Assembly (NCBI RefSeq): GCF_000026145.1
Contig: NC_009445.1
Location: forward strand, 4,216,001 to 4,280,000
Length of the DNA stretch: 64,000 nucleotides
Reading direction: 5' to 3'
Origin: Bradyrhizobium sp. ORS 278
GTDB taxonomy: Bacteria > Pseudomonadota > Alphaproteobacteria > Rhizobiales > Xanthobacteraceae
This document shows, one piece after another, positions 36,775-46,234 of the stretch. Position 1 is the stretch's first letter; every line of letters begins with the position of its first letter. Position numbers and translations under genes: made by a program. Below the pieces are notes generated by a model, which did no database searches, had not been told where the DNA came from, and saw nothing but the letters and a program-made list of their open reading frames with translations.

Positions 36775-37641
36775 ATGAGCTTCGTGACACGGCGGCAGGT
36801 GTTTCCGCTCGCGCTCGCACCTCTGTTCGTGAAGCCGGCGTTGGCTGCCGACTTCCAGGAGACCATCGCAGGCATCGAGGCCGACAGCGCCGGGCGGCTC
36901 GGCGTGGCCCTGCTGGACACCGCGAGCGGCGCACTCAGCGGCCACCGGCTCGACGAGCGGTTCCCGATGTGCAGCACCTTCAAGGCCCTGCTCGCGGCGG
37001 CGATCCTGACCAAGGTCGATGCCGGTGCCGAGCAGCTCTCGCGGCGACTTCCGATCACGCAAGGCGACATCCTGTCCTACGCGCCGGTCACCAAGCTGCA
37101 TGTCGGCACCTCCGGCCTCTCGATCGGCGAACTCTGCGAGGCGACCGTCACGCTCAGCGACAACACGGCAGCGAACCTGCTGCTGGCCACGCTTGACGGC
37201 CCGGCTGGGCTCACACGCGCGACCCGCGGCTTCGGTGACGCCATCACCCGGCTCGACCGCATCGAGCCCGCGCTGAACGAAAGCGTGCCAGATGATCCCC
37301 GCGACACCACGACGCCGGCCGCAATGGCGCAGACCCTGGCGAAGCTGACGACCGGAAATGCGTTGTCGACATCGTCGCGCGACGTCCTGAACGGCTGGCT
37401 GATCGGCTGCAAGACCGGGGCGGCCAGGCTCCGCGCCGGCCTGCCCGCGTCATGGCGCGTCGGCGACAAGACCGGCTCCGGCGAGAACGGCAGCAGCAAC
37501 GATGTTGCGGTGATCTGGCCGGCGGGGCGCGCGCCGGTGATCGTGACGAGCTATCTGACCGAAACCAAGGCGAGTGATGAGAAGCGCAACGCCGCTCACG
37601 CCGCCGTCGGCCGCGCGGTCGCGGCGGCCCTCGGCGCCTGA
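36775..37641 (+). CDS. Class A beta-lactamase
   Basis: This 288-residue serine beta-lactamase has the four active-site elements in order: MCSTFK (nucleophile Ser and Lys), LSDNTAAN (SDN loop), RIEPALNES (omega-loop Glu) and GDKTGSGENG (KTG). The signal peptide starts MSFVTRRQVFPLALAPL and ends at ALAA; the RR pair suggests Tat export, though a Sec signal is possible. ATG 36775 gives the signal peptide right at the N terminus. No AmpR/BlaI regulator adjoins. The last 46 bases overlap the 3' end of ureD on the other strand. Confidence 0.93.
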   Translation: MSFVTRRQVFPLALAPLFVKPALAADFQETIAGIEADSAGRLGVALLDTASGALSGHRLDERFPMCSTFKALLAAAILTKVDAGAEQLSRRLPITQGDILSYAPVTKLHVGTSGLSIGELCEATVTLSDNTAANLLLATLDGPAGLTRATRGFGDAITRLDRIEPALNESVPDDPRDTTTPAAMAQTLAKLTTGNALSTSSRDVLNGWLIGCKTGAARLRAGLPASWRVGDKTGSGENGSSNDVAVIWPAGRAPVIVTSYLTETKASDEKRNAAHAAVGRAVAAALGA

Positions 37642-38456
37642 GCTGCGCGCGCGCCGAGATCGATCTCGCGAACGACGGCCGCGACCGCGTCGAAGCCGGC
37701 GCGCAGTTGGCGGACCTCGCGCGCGGCGAACCGAACGCCGATGCCGGCGCCATCTTGCAGCAGACTCGCGGCCGCATAGAGATCATCGATGCGCGCGAAG
37801 GCGTCGGCAAGGCGCAGACGGATTGCGGCGCGGTCGTGCGTCGGCGGCAGCATCAGCACGGCTGAGCCGAACGCACGGCGGCCGTTGAACAGCGCGGTCG
37901 CGGGATCGCGCAGATGCATGCGGTCGATCAGCAGCGGCTCCTTGCCCTGCCGGCGCACGATGAGCTTGGAATCGAGCTCGCGGAACAGGCGTCCCTGCCC
38001 GTCCGGGTCATGCATCGTGAACGCATCGGTGACGAGCGCCGCGGCATCGGCCGCGCACTCCAGGTCGAGCACCTGGCACAGCGCCGCGTCAGGAAACAGG
38101 ATGCGCGGCTCGGGTCGGTAGTCGAGCGATGCGCCCGCCTCGACGTGGAGCAGCACATGCTCGACGGCGCGCGCGCCCGGTTCGGCGCGGTGCACCGAGG
38201 TTGCGCCTTGCGTGGTCACGCACACGGCCGCGCCCGCATGCAGCGTGAGGCGCTGCGTCAGCCGGTCCTCGCCATGCACGGCGCCGCTGCCGGTTTGCAG
38301 GATGACGCTGAGGCAATCCGGCCGCGCCGCGTCGGTGTGGAAACTGCGCGTCAGCACAAACGGCCAGGCGAACAGCCGCCGGTCGATGACGGTGCGGCTG
38401 CCACGGCGGACGAACGACAGGTCAAGCCGGGGCTTGTCTGGGCTGAGATCGCTCAC
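37596..38456 (-). CDS. ureD: Urease accessory protein UreD
   Basis: This 286-residue protein works with UreF and UreG as the scaffold that docks onto apo-urease and channels nickel to the active site. Family features: [49 protein letters not shown] and [14 protein letters not shown]. It is the last gene of the urease set; its start overlaps the ureG stop by four bases. Its Ala-rich C terminus overlaps the beta-lactamase 3' end on the opposite strand. Confidence 0.93.
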   Translation of the reverse strand: MSDLSPDKPRLDLSFVRRGSRTVIDRRLFAWPFVLTRSFHTDAARPDCLSVILQTGSGAVHGEDRLTQRLTLHAGAAVCVTTQGATSVHRAEPGARAVEHVLLHVEAGASLDYRPEPRILFPDAALCQVLDLECAADAAALVTDAFTMHDPDGQGRLFRELDSKLIVRRQGKEPLLIDRMHLRDPATALFNGRRAFGSAVLMLPPTHDRAAIRLRLADAFARIDDLYAAASLLQDGAGIGVRFAAREVRQLRAGFDAVAAVVREIDLGARAAQAPRAAATARPTAA

Positions 38457-39097
38457 GTCCGGAACAGCACCTCGCGTTCGAGCAGATCGACGATCGCGTC
38501 GATCCCCTCGCCGCGCCGGCAGTTGGTCAGCAACACCGGCCGGCCGCCGCGCACGTCGGTGGCCTCGCGCTGCATGCGGGCGAGATCGACGCCGACGTGA
38601 GGCGCGAGGTCGACCTTGTTGATCACCAGCAGATCGGCGCGGATCACGCCGGGGCCGCGCTTGCGCGGGATGTCGTCGCCGCCAGCGACGTCGATCACGA
38701 ACATCCAGAAATCGGTGAGGTCGCGCGAGAAGGTCGAGGCGAGATTGTCGCCGCCGCTCTCCAGCAAGATCAGCTCGACGCCGGGAAAGCGGCGCTCCAG
38801 CTCGTCGGCGGCCTCGATGTTCAGCGTCGGGTCTTCGCGGATGACGGTGTGCGGACAGGCGCCCGCCTCGACCGCCGACACGCGCTCAGGATCGATCAGG
38901 CCGGAGCGGCGCACGCGCTCGGCATCCTCGGCGGTGACGAGATCGTTGGTGATGACCGCGATGTCGATGCCGCGCGCCTGCAGCGCCGGGATCAGCTGCT
39001 CGACGAGCGCGGTCTTGCCGGAGCCGACAGGGCCGCCGATGCCGACGCGCGCGGCGGTCATCGGGGCATCGGCGCGGGTGAGAGCGAGACGGCTCAT
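38453..39097 (-). CDS. ureG: Urease accessory GTPase UreG
   Basis: This 214-residue SIMIBI-class GTPase powers nickel delivery to urease. It shows the P-loop [15 protein letters not shown], the nickel-binding CPH motif in [28 protein letters not shown] and the NKVD guanine motif. There is no His-rich N-terminal extension. The start at 39097 overlaps the ureC stop (ATGA), and its stop overlaps ureD. Confidence 0.96.
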   Translation of the reverse strand: MSRLALTRADAPMTAARVGIGGPVGSGKTALVEQLIPALQARGIDIAVITNDLVTAEDAERVRRSGLIDPERVSAVEAGACPHTVIREDPTLNIEAADELERRFPGVELILLESGGDNLASTFSRDLTDFWMFVIDVAGGDDIPRKRGPGVIRADLLVINKVDLAPHVGVDLARMQREATDVRGGRPVLLTNCRRGEGIDAIVDLLEREVLFRT

Positions 39098-40800
39098 CGC
39101 AGCATGAACCTCCTGGCGAGCGGCACGGTCGTGGCGGGCGGACACATCAACAGCTTGCCGTCGGCGCGGACCTCGAAGGTCTGCGGATCGACCTCGACCT
39201 GCGGCATCGCCGCGTTGCGGATCATGTCGGTCTTGCGCAGGCGGCGCACGTTCTTGATCTGCACGGTCTCGCGGCCGAGTCCGAGCTTGTCGCGGATCCT
39301 GGCGTCGACCGCGAGCTTGGACATGAAGTTGACGCCGAGCCGCTGCGGCGCCGCGCCGAGCGCGCCCCACATCCGCTTCTGGATCATCGGCTCGGACAGA
39401 CCGAGGCTGCCATTGCCGTCGCCCATCGCGGCCCACACCGGGAAGCCGTTCTTGATCACCATGTAGGGCTTCAGCCCGAACGAGGCGCGCGGCCACAGCA
39501 CCAGATCGGCCATCTTGCCGACCTCGATCGAGCCGACGACATGATTAATGCCGACGGCAATCGCCGGATTGATCGTGAGCTTGGCGACGTAGCGCTTGAT
39601 GCGCTCATTGTCGGCGCGTGCGGTGGTCTCTTCCGGCAGCCGGCCGATGCGGTCCTTCATCACGCTGGCGAGCTGCCAGCATTTGGCGACGTTCTCGGCC
39701 AGCCGGCCCATGCCCTGCGTGTCCGTGCCGAAGATCGAGATCGCGCCCATGTCGTGGAGAAAGTCTTCCGCCGCCATCGACTGTGCGCGCACCCGCGCTT
39801 CGCCGAACATGACATCCTCGGGCGCGTTGTAGTTGAGCTGATGACAGATCATCGTCATCGGCACGCCCTCCTCCATGCCATAGGAGGTGTAGGGATTGGT
39901 CGGGTTGGTCGAGGACGGAATGACGTTGGGCCAGGACACGACCTTGAGGAGATCAGGCGCATGGCCGCCGCCGGCGCCCTCGACGTGGTACATGTGGATG
40001 GTGCGGCCATCGACCGCCGCCATCGTGTCCTCGCAGAAGCCGTATTCGTTGATCGAATCGGTGTGGAGATGGACCGCGAAATCGTTGCGGTCGGCCGCGA
40101 TCAGGGTCTTGTCGATGACGTCGGGCGACGCGCCAAAGTCCTCGTGGATCTTGACCGACATGCCGCCGGCCGCAACGGCCTCCTCGACAGCTGCTGGATC
40201 GGAGCCGCCGCGCCCGAACAGCGCGTAGTTCAGCGGCGAGAACTCGATCGACTTGAGGAAATGGCCGAAGTTCGGCCCCGATCCGGAGCCGACGTCGAAC
40301 ACCGGCCCCGAACCGTTGCCGACCATCGTCGTGGTGCCGCCGGCCAGCGCGTGATCCGACTGCTCCGGCGAGATCAGATGCGCGTGGCTTTCGATCGCGC
40401 CCGCCGTGACGATGAACGGACCGCCGGCGATCGGCGCGGTGGTGTGGCCGACCACCATGTCGGGATGCACGTCCGGCATGATGTCGGGATTGCCGGCCTT
40501 GCCGATGCCGACGATGCGGCCGTCGCGGATGCCGATGTCGGCCTTCACGATGCCGATGACGGCGTCGACGATGGTCGCGTTCTTGACGACGACGTCGAGG
40601 ACCTTGTGCGTGGACGTCCGGTGCGCGGCAACGGCCTCGCCGTCACGGATGTTCTTGCCGGCGCCGACCAGGAGCTCATGGCCGTAGGTCGTGTAGTCGT
40701 GTTCGATCTCGGCGAGCAGGCTGGTGTCGGCGAGCCGGACGAGGTCCCCTTTCGTGGGACCGTACAGCTCGGCATAGGCTTGCCGTGTCAGTGTTGCCAT
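39094..40800 (-). CDS. ureC: Urease subunit alpha (divergent type)
   Basis: This 568-residue catalytic subunit hydrolyses urea to ammonia and carbamate. All nickel ligands and catalytic residues can be placed: H139-A-H141, carbamylated K217 (SVKIHED), H219, H246, H272 ([11 protein letters not shown]), C319-H320 (flap), R336 and D360 (GTDTQGMGR). Several otherwise near-invariant stretches differ from textbook ureases, for example [33 protein letters not shown] and CHQLN instead of CHHL. It is very probably an active urease of a divergent clade. It follows the fused ureAB gene by three bases. Confidence 0.94.
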   Translation of the reverse strand: MATLTRQAYAELYGPTKGDLVRLADTSLLAEIEHDYTTYGHELLVGAGKNIRDGEAVAAHRTSTHKVLDVVVKNATIVDAVIGIVKADIGIRDGRIVGIGKAGNPDIMPDVHPDMVVGHTTAPIAGGPFIVTAGAIESHAHLISPEQSDHALAGGTTTMVGNGSGPVFDVGSGSGPNFGHFLKSIEFSPLNYALFGRGGSDPAAVEEAVAAGGMSVKIHEDFGASPDVIDKTLIAADRNDFAVHLHTDSINEYGFCEDTMAAVDGRTIHMYHVEGAGGGHAPDLLKVVSWPNVIPSSTNPTNPYTSYGMEEGVPMTMICHQLNYNAPEDVMFGEARVRAQSMAAEDFLHDMGAISIFGTDTQGMGRLAENVAKCWQLASVMKDRIGRLPEETTARADNERIKRYVAKLTINPAIAVGINHVVGSIEVGKMADLVLWPRASFGLKPYMVIKNGFPVWAAMGDGNGSLGLSEPMIQKRMWGALGAAPQRLGVNFMSKLAVDARIRDKLGLGRETVQIKNVRRLRKTDMIRNAAMPQVEVDPQTFEVRADGKLLMCPPATTVPLARRFMLR

Positions 40801-40803
40801 GGC

Positions 40804-41502
40804 TCAGGCTCCGAGATAGCCGCGCGACTGCGCGAGCTTCAGCGCGGCATCGCGCGCGCCGGGCGCGTCGAGCGGGCCGTTGACGAGCCCGGCCTGGCCG
40901 CGCACGATCCGGTCGCCTGTGATCGGCACGAGCCGAACTGATTTGAAGACACCGGGCTCGAACCGCAGTCCTAAGCCCGCGGGGCGGTCGATCTTCATGC
41001 CCCAGGCGGCGGCGCGGTCGAAGCGCAGCGCGCGATTGACCTCGAAGAAATGCGTGTGGCTGCGCACCTGGATGTCACGGTCGCCGGTGTTGACGACGTC
41101 GATGGTGACCGCCGGCAGTTCGGTGAACATCGCGATGTCGTCGCCGCCGGCGATGATCTCGCCGGGGACGACGTCGTCGGTTGCAGCGCCTTCCGCGGGC
41201 TGGATCGGCTCGAACAGCGCCATCACCTTGGTGCCCTCGGCGAACATCAGCTCGACATAGAGCATCGGAATCATCTGGGCGACCCCGGGCTCGACGTCAT
41301 CGGTCGTGAGCAGCCGTCCCGCCATGTCGCGGATCTCGGCATAGGGCAGATTGCGGCGCGCGGCGGTCATGACTTCATCGGTGATATAGGCGACCGCCTC
41401 GGGATGGCTGAGCTTGATGCCGAGCGAGCGATTGCGCCGCGCCATCTGCGCGGCGTTGAAGATGACGAGACGATCGAGCTCCGTCGGTGACAGGTTCATC
41501 AT
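40804..41502 (-). CDS. ureAB: Fused urease gamma/beta subunit
   Basis: This 232-residue protein has residues 1-100 corresponding to urease gamma (LSPTELDRLVIFNAAQMARR, GIKLSHPEAVAYITDEVM, DVEPGVAQMIPMLYVELMF) and residues about 112-232 to urease beta (VVPGEIIAGGDDI, DRDIQVRSHTHFFEVNRALRFDRAAAWG, RFEPGVFKSVRLVPITG). The same gamma-beta fusion is known from Helicobacter UreA. Most rhizobial ureases have separate ureA and ureB. Starts MM; either Met could initiate. It lies between ureF and ureC. Confidence 0.94.
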   Translation of the reverse strand: MMNLSPTELDRLVIFNAAQMARRNRSLGIKLSHPEAVAYITDEVMTAARRNLPYAEIRDMAGRLLTTDDVEPGVAQMIPMLYVELMFAEGTKVMALFEPIQPAEGAATDDVVPGEIIAGGDDIAMFTELPAVTIDVVNTGDRDIQVRSHTHFFEVNRALRFDRAAAWGMKIDRPAGLGLRFEPGVFKSVRLVPITGDRIVRGQAGLVNGPLDAPGARDAALKLAQSRGYLGA

Positions 41503-41513
41503 GGCAGGGCACC

Positions 41514-42191
41514 TCAGGTCGTGAACATGCGCACGTGCCGCAGCGGCCCGCGCGACACGGCGATGTCGATGAAGGGCGTGAAGCTCGACGGTAAGGCGCC
41601 GTCGTCGGGCGTCTCGTCGAGCAGTTCGGCCAGCAGAGCGCGGGCGCGCGCGAGACTTTGCTGCGAGTCGATGTGGCCGATCAGACCGAGCCGCACGGCG
41701 GCGCTGACGAGGCCGGCGATCAGCGTCCAGCCCGAGACGAGCTCGGCCGCGTCGAGGCTGAGGCCGGCGTCGCGGCCGGTGATGGCTTGCACGACGGCGA
41801 GGTGCCCAAGCCTCGGATCGGCCGAGACGCGGGCGCGGTACGATGTGGACAAGGGACCTGCGAGCTTGACCCAGACACCGAGCAGAGCCCTGCCCGCACG
41901 CCGCGAGCCTTCGCGCATCTCCGCCGACGGCGTAGTGGCCTCCGCGAGGCGATCGACAGCGGCGATCGCTGAGCTGTCGCTCGCCTGCCAGGCGCGACGC
42001 AGCAGAATGCGGTCCATGCTGGCCCAGCGTTGCGCGAGGTGATCGGCGACGACACCGTCGAGATCGCTGCGATCGGACAGCAGGCCATCGGCGGCAAGAC
42101 CCTCGATACCCCAGGAAAACGCAAACCCGCCGGCGGGAAAGGCACTGTCGCCGAGTTGCAGCAATGCCAGCGCCTCGCCGCGGTCAAACAT
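41514..42191 (-). CDS. ureF: Urease accessory protein UreF
   Basis: This 225-residue all-helical protein bridges UreD and UreG in the nickel-insertion complex. LLQLGDSAFPAGGFAFSWGIEGLAADG is the family's N-terminal signature, and DPRLGHLAVVQAITGRDAGLSLD also fits. ATG 42191 is used because the signature starts right after it; the ureE stop overlaps it by eight bases. The frame upstream inside ureE has no homology. Confidence 0.92.
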   Translation of the reverse strand: MFDRGEALALLQLGDSAFPAGGFAFSWGIEGLAADGLLSDRSDLDGVVADHLAQRWASMDRILLRRAWQASDSSAIAAVDRLAEATTPSAEMREGSRRAGRALLGVWVKLAGPLSTSYRARVSADPRLGHLAVVQAITGRDAGLSLDAAELVSGWTLIAGLVSAAVRLGLIGHIDSQQSLARARALLAELLDETPDDGALPSSFTPFIDIAVSRGPLRHVRMFTT

Positions 42192-42633
42192 TCGCGTCCT
42201 CCGCCACCTCGCCGGAGTCGAGCAGCGGCTGGATCCGCGCGCGATAGGTCGCGAGCGGCGCGTCAAGCAGCACTACGAGGACATCGACTTCGAAGCGGAC
42301 GCGCCAGTGCAGATTGCCGGCGTGCCAGCCGAGCTTCAGCGCGCTCGCGTCGTCGCGCGGCTTGAGGCGCAGCACCTGCTGCTCGCCGAAACGGGCGATG
42401 ATCGCGCGCTCCGCGTCGAGATGCAGCAGCGCGCCGTCGACCAGTTCCTCGTCGCGATCGAGGCTGACGGCACAGTCGGTGCCGCGATCGGTGGTCAGGC
42501 GGAAACGCTTACGGCCGGCATCGGCCGGCGGCACGAACAACAGCTCGATACCGCCGCGATGCTCCAGCGCGTGCAGTTGCCGCGCGTAGACCTTATCGTC
42601 GGCGCGTCCCAGGATGCCGTGCAGACGAAGCAT
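42184..42633 (-). CDS. ureE: Urease accessory nickel chaperone UreE
   Basis: This 149-residue protein has an N-terminal peptide-binding-like domain (RKRFRLTTDRGTDCAVSLDRDEEL) and a metal-binding domain with LGWHAGNLHWRVRFE, where the two His and Asn are the conserved positions. The C-terminal His-rich tail found in some UreE proteins is absent, so it would bind nickel only at the dimer-interface site. A GAGAGGAA ribosome binding site precedes ATG 42633. It is the first urease gene after a 269-base gap containing a long inverted repeat. Confidence 0.88.
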   Translation of the reverse strand: MLRLHGILGRADDKVYARQLHALEHRGGIELLFVPPADAGRKRFRLTTDRGTDCAVSLDRDEELVDGALLHLDAERAIIARFGEQQVLRLKPRDDASALKLGWHAGNLHWRVRFEVDVLVVLLDAPLATYRARIQPLLDSGEVAEDANV

Positions 42634-42678
42634 CGGCGTGGTTCCTCTCGTCGTTCAGCGCTCGTCGTTCGAATTGGG

Positions 42679-42876
42679 CCTCATGGTTCGAGACGCCCGC
42701 CAAGTGGCGGGCTCCTCACCATGAGGGTTGAGATCGTGGGCGGGGCTCGCATGTGATGTTGATGAAAGCCCCGTACGAGTTCTTGCAGAGCTCACTCCGC
42801 AAGGGACGCTCATCTGGCCACACCCACCGCCCTCGTCCTGAGGAGCCCGCCACTTGGCGGGCGTCTCGAAGGACGA
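42679..42876. repeat. 31-bp perfect inverted repeat between ureE and the ABM gene
   Basis: The copies at 42688-42718 and 42839-42869 are exact reverse complements over 31 bases, each itself containing the small palindrome CCCGCCAAGTGGCGGG or its complement. The first copy is further framed by CCTCATGGT/ACCATGAGG (42679-42726). They are separated by 120 bases, so RNA could form either two local hairpins or one long one. It lies inside an otherwise closely packed gene cluster. Confidence 0.8.
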
Positions 42877-42902
42877 TTGGCGGGCTGAGCTCTCGCCCCG
42901 CC

Positions 42903-43205
42903 CTACCGCATCGTCGCCGACACCTCCTGCGAGGTCACCAGGATGACCTCGCCGTCGAGGATCGGCTTGGCGATGCCGAAGAAGGCCGCCACCGCGGCGG
43001 AGCCGTTGTGGCGGTCCATCGCGGCCTTGTCGGCGAAGCGCTCATAGGTGGTGAACAGACCGGGCTCGGTCTCGCTCTGCGAGATGAAGAACCCGATCGT
43101 CTCCGGCTCGTTGGCCGCGACATGGGCCGCGACGGCGACGAGAGCGTCGCGCATCGTGGCCTCGTGTCCCGCCTTGGCCCTGATGACCGCGGTGATGGTG
43201 ATCAT
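42903..43205 (-). CDS. Antibiotic biosynthesis monooxygenase (ABM) domain protein
   Basis: This 100-residue single-domain protein has the dimeric ferredoxin-like ABM fold: ITITAVIRAKAGHEATMRDAL, then EPETIGFFISQSETEPGLFTTYERFADKAAMDRHN and a C-terminal ILDGEVILVTSQEV. Members include quinol monooxygenases and heme-degrading or scavenging enzymes, often cofactor-free. Its ATG overlaps the amidase TGA by one base, so it is translationally coupled with the amidase. Why such a protein sits in an amide/urea cluster is unclear. Confidence 0.82.
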   Translation of the reverse strand: MITITAVIRAKAGHEATMRDALVAVAAHVAANEPETIGFFISQSETEPGLFTTYERFADKAAMDRHNGSAAVAAFFGIAKPILDGEVILVTSQEVSATMR

Positions 43206-44719
43206 CAGAAGGTCTTCCAGTCGCCGTCGGCCTCGAACGCCGCCGCCGCCTGGTAGATCGTGGCCTCGGCGTAGTCCTTGCCGATCAGCATCAGGCCGAC
43301 CGGCAGGCCGTCGGAGAGGCCGCACGGCAGGGTCATCGCCGGATGACCGGTGACGTCGAACGGGCTCGTCGTCGCGGTCATCTCGAAGGCGCGCTGCACG
43401 ACTTCGGCGAGCGGCGCGTCCTTGGCCGGGATCGGTGTGGCGACGCAGGGCAAGGTCGGCATCAGCAAGAGGTCGTAGGAGCCGAACACCGCGTCATAGG
43501 CCGCCTTGGCGGCGATCGCGATGTTGCGCGACTTGGCGTAGTAGCGGCCGCGATAATGCTCGAGGCCCCACTGGCCGACCAGCATGGTCAGCTTCAACGT
43601 CACCGAGAGATCGTCCGCACGGGTGCGCCAGCCGGAATGCGCGTCGAGCAGACCGACGTCATAGAGGCCCTTCCAGTTGAAGCCCATGCCGTTGCCGAGC
43701 ATCATCTGCACCAGGAAGCCTTCCAGCGTGATCGGATTCCACGCCGCGAGCGCATGCATGTGCTCGGGGATCGAGACTTCCGACACCGAGGCGCCCATCT
43801 TGGCGAAGCGCTCGGCGCCGGCCTTGACCTTGCTGACCACGCCCTGTTCCATGTTCGGCGCGCTGAAGCCTTCCTTGAGCACACCGATCTTCAGGCCCTT
43901 GACGCCCTTGCCGAGCGACTCGGTGTAGGCCGCGACCTTCGGCGCGTATTGCCGCGGATCGAGGCCGTCGGCGCCGGCCAGCACTTCGAGCAGCAGCGCG
44001 TTGTCCTTGACGTTGGCCGTCATCGGGCCGGTGTGGTCGATCGTCGACTCGATCGGCATCACACCGGTGTAGGGCACGAGGCCGTGCGTCGCCTTCATGC
44101 CGTAGATGCCGCAATAGGACGCGGGGATGCGGATCGAGCCGCCCTGGTCGCCGCCGATGGACATATCGACCTCGCCGGCCGCCACGAGGGCGGCGCTGCC
44201 CGAGGACGAGCCGCCGGCCGAGTAGCCCATCTTCAGGGGATTGTGCACCGGTGCCGGATCGGAGGTGTGGCTGCCGCCGGAGAGGCAGAAGTGCTCGCAC
44301 ACGGCCTTGCCGACGATGGTACCGCCGGCATCGAGGATGCGGGTGACGATGGTCGCGTCCGCGGCGGGGATGAAGCCTTCGAGCGTGGTCGAGCCGTTCA
44401 TCATCGGAACGCCGGCGAGCGCGACGTTGTCCTTCAGCACGACGGTGCGGCCGGCGAGCTTGCCGGAGGACGCGCCCTTGACCTCGGTCTTGATCGCCCA
44501 GGCGTTGTACTTGTTCTCCTTGGGCATCGGCTTATAGCCGGGCGTGCGCGGATATTTCACCGGCGGCAGCGGGTTCGGCAGTTCATCGATGATGTCGTAT
44601 TGATCGAACATGCCGCCCATCAGCGACAGATATTCGGCGGCCTCCTCGACCGTCATATTCATGTGCAGGCTGGCGGCGAGATCGGCGACTTCCTCGGCAT
44701 TCGGGCGTTTGATTGACAT
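43205..44719 (-). CDS. Amidase (amidase-signature family)
   Basis: This 504-residue serine amidase has the Ser-cisSer-Lys triad region visible: Lys in [14 protein letters not shown], the Gly/Ser-rich signature [16 protein letters not shown] with the cis-Ser, and the nucleophile region [13 protein letters not shown]. It would hydrolyse a carboxamide to acid and ammonia. AAAGGA precedes ATG 44719. It lies between an amide/urea-type ABC importer and the urease genes, so a role in using small amides as nitrogen source is inferred; the exact substrate is unknown. Confidence 0.92.
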   Translation of the reverse strand: MSIKRPNAEEVADLAASLHMNMTVEEAAEYLSLMGGMFDQYDIIDELPNPLPPVKYPRTPGYKPMPKENKYNAWAIKTEVKGASSGKLAGRTVVLKDNVALAGVPMMNGSTTLEGFIPAADATIVTRILDAGGTIVGKAVCEHFCLSGGSHTSDPAPVHNPLKMGYSAGGSSSGSAALVAAGEVDMSIGGDQGGSIRIPASYCGIYGMKATHGLVPYTGVMPIESTIDHTGPMTANVKDNALLLEVLAGADGLDPRQYAPKVAAYTESLGKGVKGLKIGVLKEGFSAPNMEQGVVSKVKAGAERFAKMGASVSEVSIPEHMHALAAWNPITLEGFLVQMMLGNGMGFNWKGLYDVGLLDAHSGWRTRADDLSVTLKLTMLVGQWGLEHYRGRYYAKSRNIAIAAKAAYDAVFGSYDLLLMPTLPCVATPIPAKDAPLAEVVQRAFEMTATTSPFDVTGHPAMTLPCGLSDGLPVGLMLIGKDYAEATIYQAAAAFEADGDWKTF

Positions 44720-44806
44720 GAGTCATCCTTTCTTGTGAGGACAAGCTGGAGCAGAGACTAAGAGTGTGCAGTTCAGTTGCGCCGGCGCAGCCGCGCCGGA
44801 ATTCGT

Positions 44807-45508
44807 CTAGCTCGGGACCATCTGACCTTCCCGGGCGAGCAGCGTCTCACGGTCGAGTTCCTCGGTGATGCGTCCCTTCTGGATGTGCAGGATGCGGTCC
44901 GATAACGACGTGATGAATTCCAGGTTCTGCTCGACGACGATCAGGGACATCTTCCAGCGCGTCTTCAGCGCCAGCAGGGTCTCGATGATCTCCTCGATGA
45001 TCGACGGCTGAATGCCTTCGGTGGGCTCGTCCAGCAGGATCAGCTTCGGCTTGGTGCAGAGGCAGCGGGCGAGCGCCAGCAGTTGCTGCTCGCCGCCGGA
45101 CAGCGCGCCGCCGCGACGGTCGAGCAGCCGCACCAGGCGCGGGAAATCCTGCAACACGGCCTCGATGACGCTGCGGTCCTCCTTCGGCGCCGCGGCGAGG
45201 CCCATGCGGAGATTTTCCATCACCGACAGATCCGGAAAGATCTCACGGCCCTGCGGCACTAGGCCAATGCCGAGCCGCGAGCGCTCGTGCGGCTTGAGAT
45301 GTGTGATGGTCTTGCCGGCGAACACGACCGAGCCGTCCGTGGTCGGCAGATGTCCCATCAAGGTGCGCAGCGCCGTGGTCTTGCCCATGCCGTTATGGCC
45401 GAGGATGCCGAGATACTCGCCATCGCCGACGGTGAGATCGACGCCGAACAGGATCGGGATCCGGCCATAGCCGGATTTGAGCCCCTTGACCTCGAGAAGC
45501 GTGCTCAT
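44807..45508 (-). CDS. ABC transporter ATP-binding protein, LivF/UrtE type
   Basis: This 233-residue ATPase has Walker A GHNGMGKTTAL, signature ALSGGEQQLLALARCL and Walker B LILLDEPTEGIQP. The sequence EPTEGIQP and the short length are typical of LivF/UrtE proteins of the branched-chain amino acid/urea importer family. ATG 45508 overlaps the stop of the upstream ATPase gene by four bases. It is the second ATPase of the cluster's importer. Confidence 0.93.
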   Translation of the reverse strand: MSTLLEVKGLKSGYGRIPILFGVDLTVGDGEYLGILGHNGMGKTTALRTLMGHLPTTDGSVVFAGKTITHLKPHERSRLGIGLVPQGREIFPDLSVMENLRMGLAAAPKEDRSVIEAVLQDFPRLVRLLDRRGGALSGGEQQLLALARCLCTKPKLILLDEPTEGIQPSIIEEIIETLLALKTRWKMSLIVVEQNLEFITSLSDRILHIQKGRITEELDRETLLAREGQMVPS

Positions 45509-46233
45509 GCCGCCACCTTCTTGCCGAGATAGACGTCGCGCACGCGCTGGTCGGCGAGCACCTTGTCGACGGTGTCCTCGACCAGCACGCGGCCCTGGTG
45601 GAACACGGTCACGCGCTTGGCGATCTGCTTGATGAACTCCATGTCGTGCTCGACGACGACGATGGCGCGGGTCTGGTTGATCTCGCGGATGATCGCGGCC
45701 GTATGGAACGTCTCCTCGTCGGTCATTCCCGCGGCGGGCTCGTCGAGCAGGATTAGCTCCGGCTCGGCGGCGAGCACCATGCCGATCTCGACCCATTGCC
45801 GCTGGCCGTGCGAGAGCGTCGCGACGATGCTGTCGGCGTAGTCAGTCAACCGGATCATCTCCAGCACGGCGTCGACGGCCGGGCCCTGCTGGCGCGGCGT
45901 CGCCTTGCGGCGCACGGCGAGCCAGATGTTCTCGCGCACCGAAAGGCCGTTGAAGACGTTCGGGACCTGGGTCTTGATGCCGATGCCCATGCGCGCGATC
46001 TCGTGCGACGCCTTCCCCGCGATCGGCATGCCGCGGAAGGAGATGGTGCCGGAGGTCGGTACGAGCTGGCCGGTGAGCGTCTTGAAGAAGGTGCTCTTGC
46101 CGGCGCCGTTGGGGCCGATCAGGCAGCGCAGCTCCATCTCCTGGAGGGTGAAGGTGATGTCGTCGTTGGCGACCACGCCGCCGAAACGCATCGTCAGGTG
46201 CTCGGCCTTGAGCAGAGGAACGAGGTCCGCCAT
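45505..46233 (-). CDS. ABC transporter ATP-binding protein, LivG/UrtD type
   Basis: This 242-residue ATPase has Walker A GPNGAGKSTFFKTL, signature LSHGQRQWVEIGMVLA and Walker B LILLDEPAAGMTDEE, followed by the H-loop VVEHDMEFI. The LSHGQRQWVEIG variant of the signature is typical of UrtD/FmdF-like subunits for urea and short-chain amides, which supports the assignment of substrate class. It directly follows the LivM-type permease gene. Confidence 0.93.
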   Translation of the reverse strand: MADLVPLLKAEHLTMRFGGVVANDDITFTLQEMELRCLIGPNGAGKSTFFKTLTGQLVPTSGTISFRGMPIAGKASHEIARMGIGIKTQVPNVFNGLSVRENIWLAVRRKATPRQQGPAVDAVLEMIRLTDYADSIVATLSHGQRQWVEIGMVLAAEPELILLDEPAAGMTDEETFHTAAIIREINQTRAIVVVEHDMEFIKQIAKRVTVFHQGRVLVEDTVDKVLADQRVRDVYLGKKVAA

Positions 46234-46234
46234 G

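Noticed and set aside
43343..44716. 457-residue open frame on the plus strand
   Set aside because: It is the antisense shadow of the amidase, which has full family motifs.
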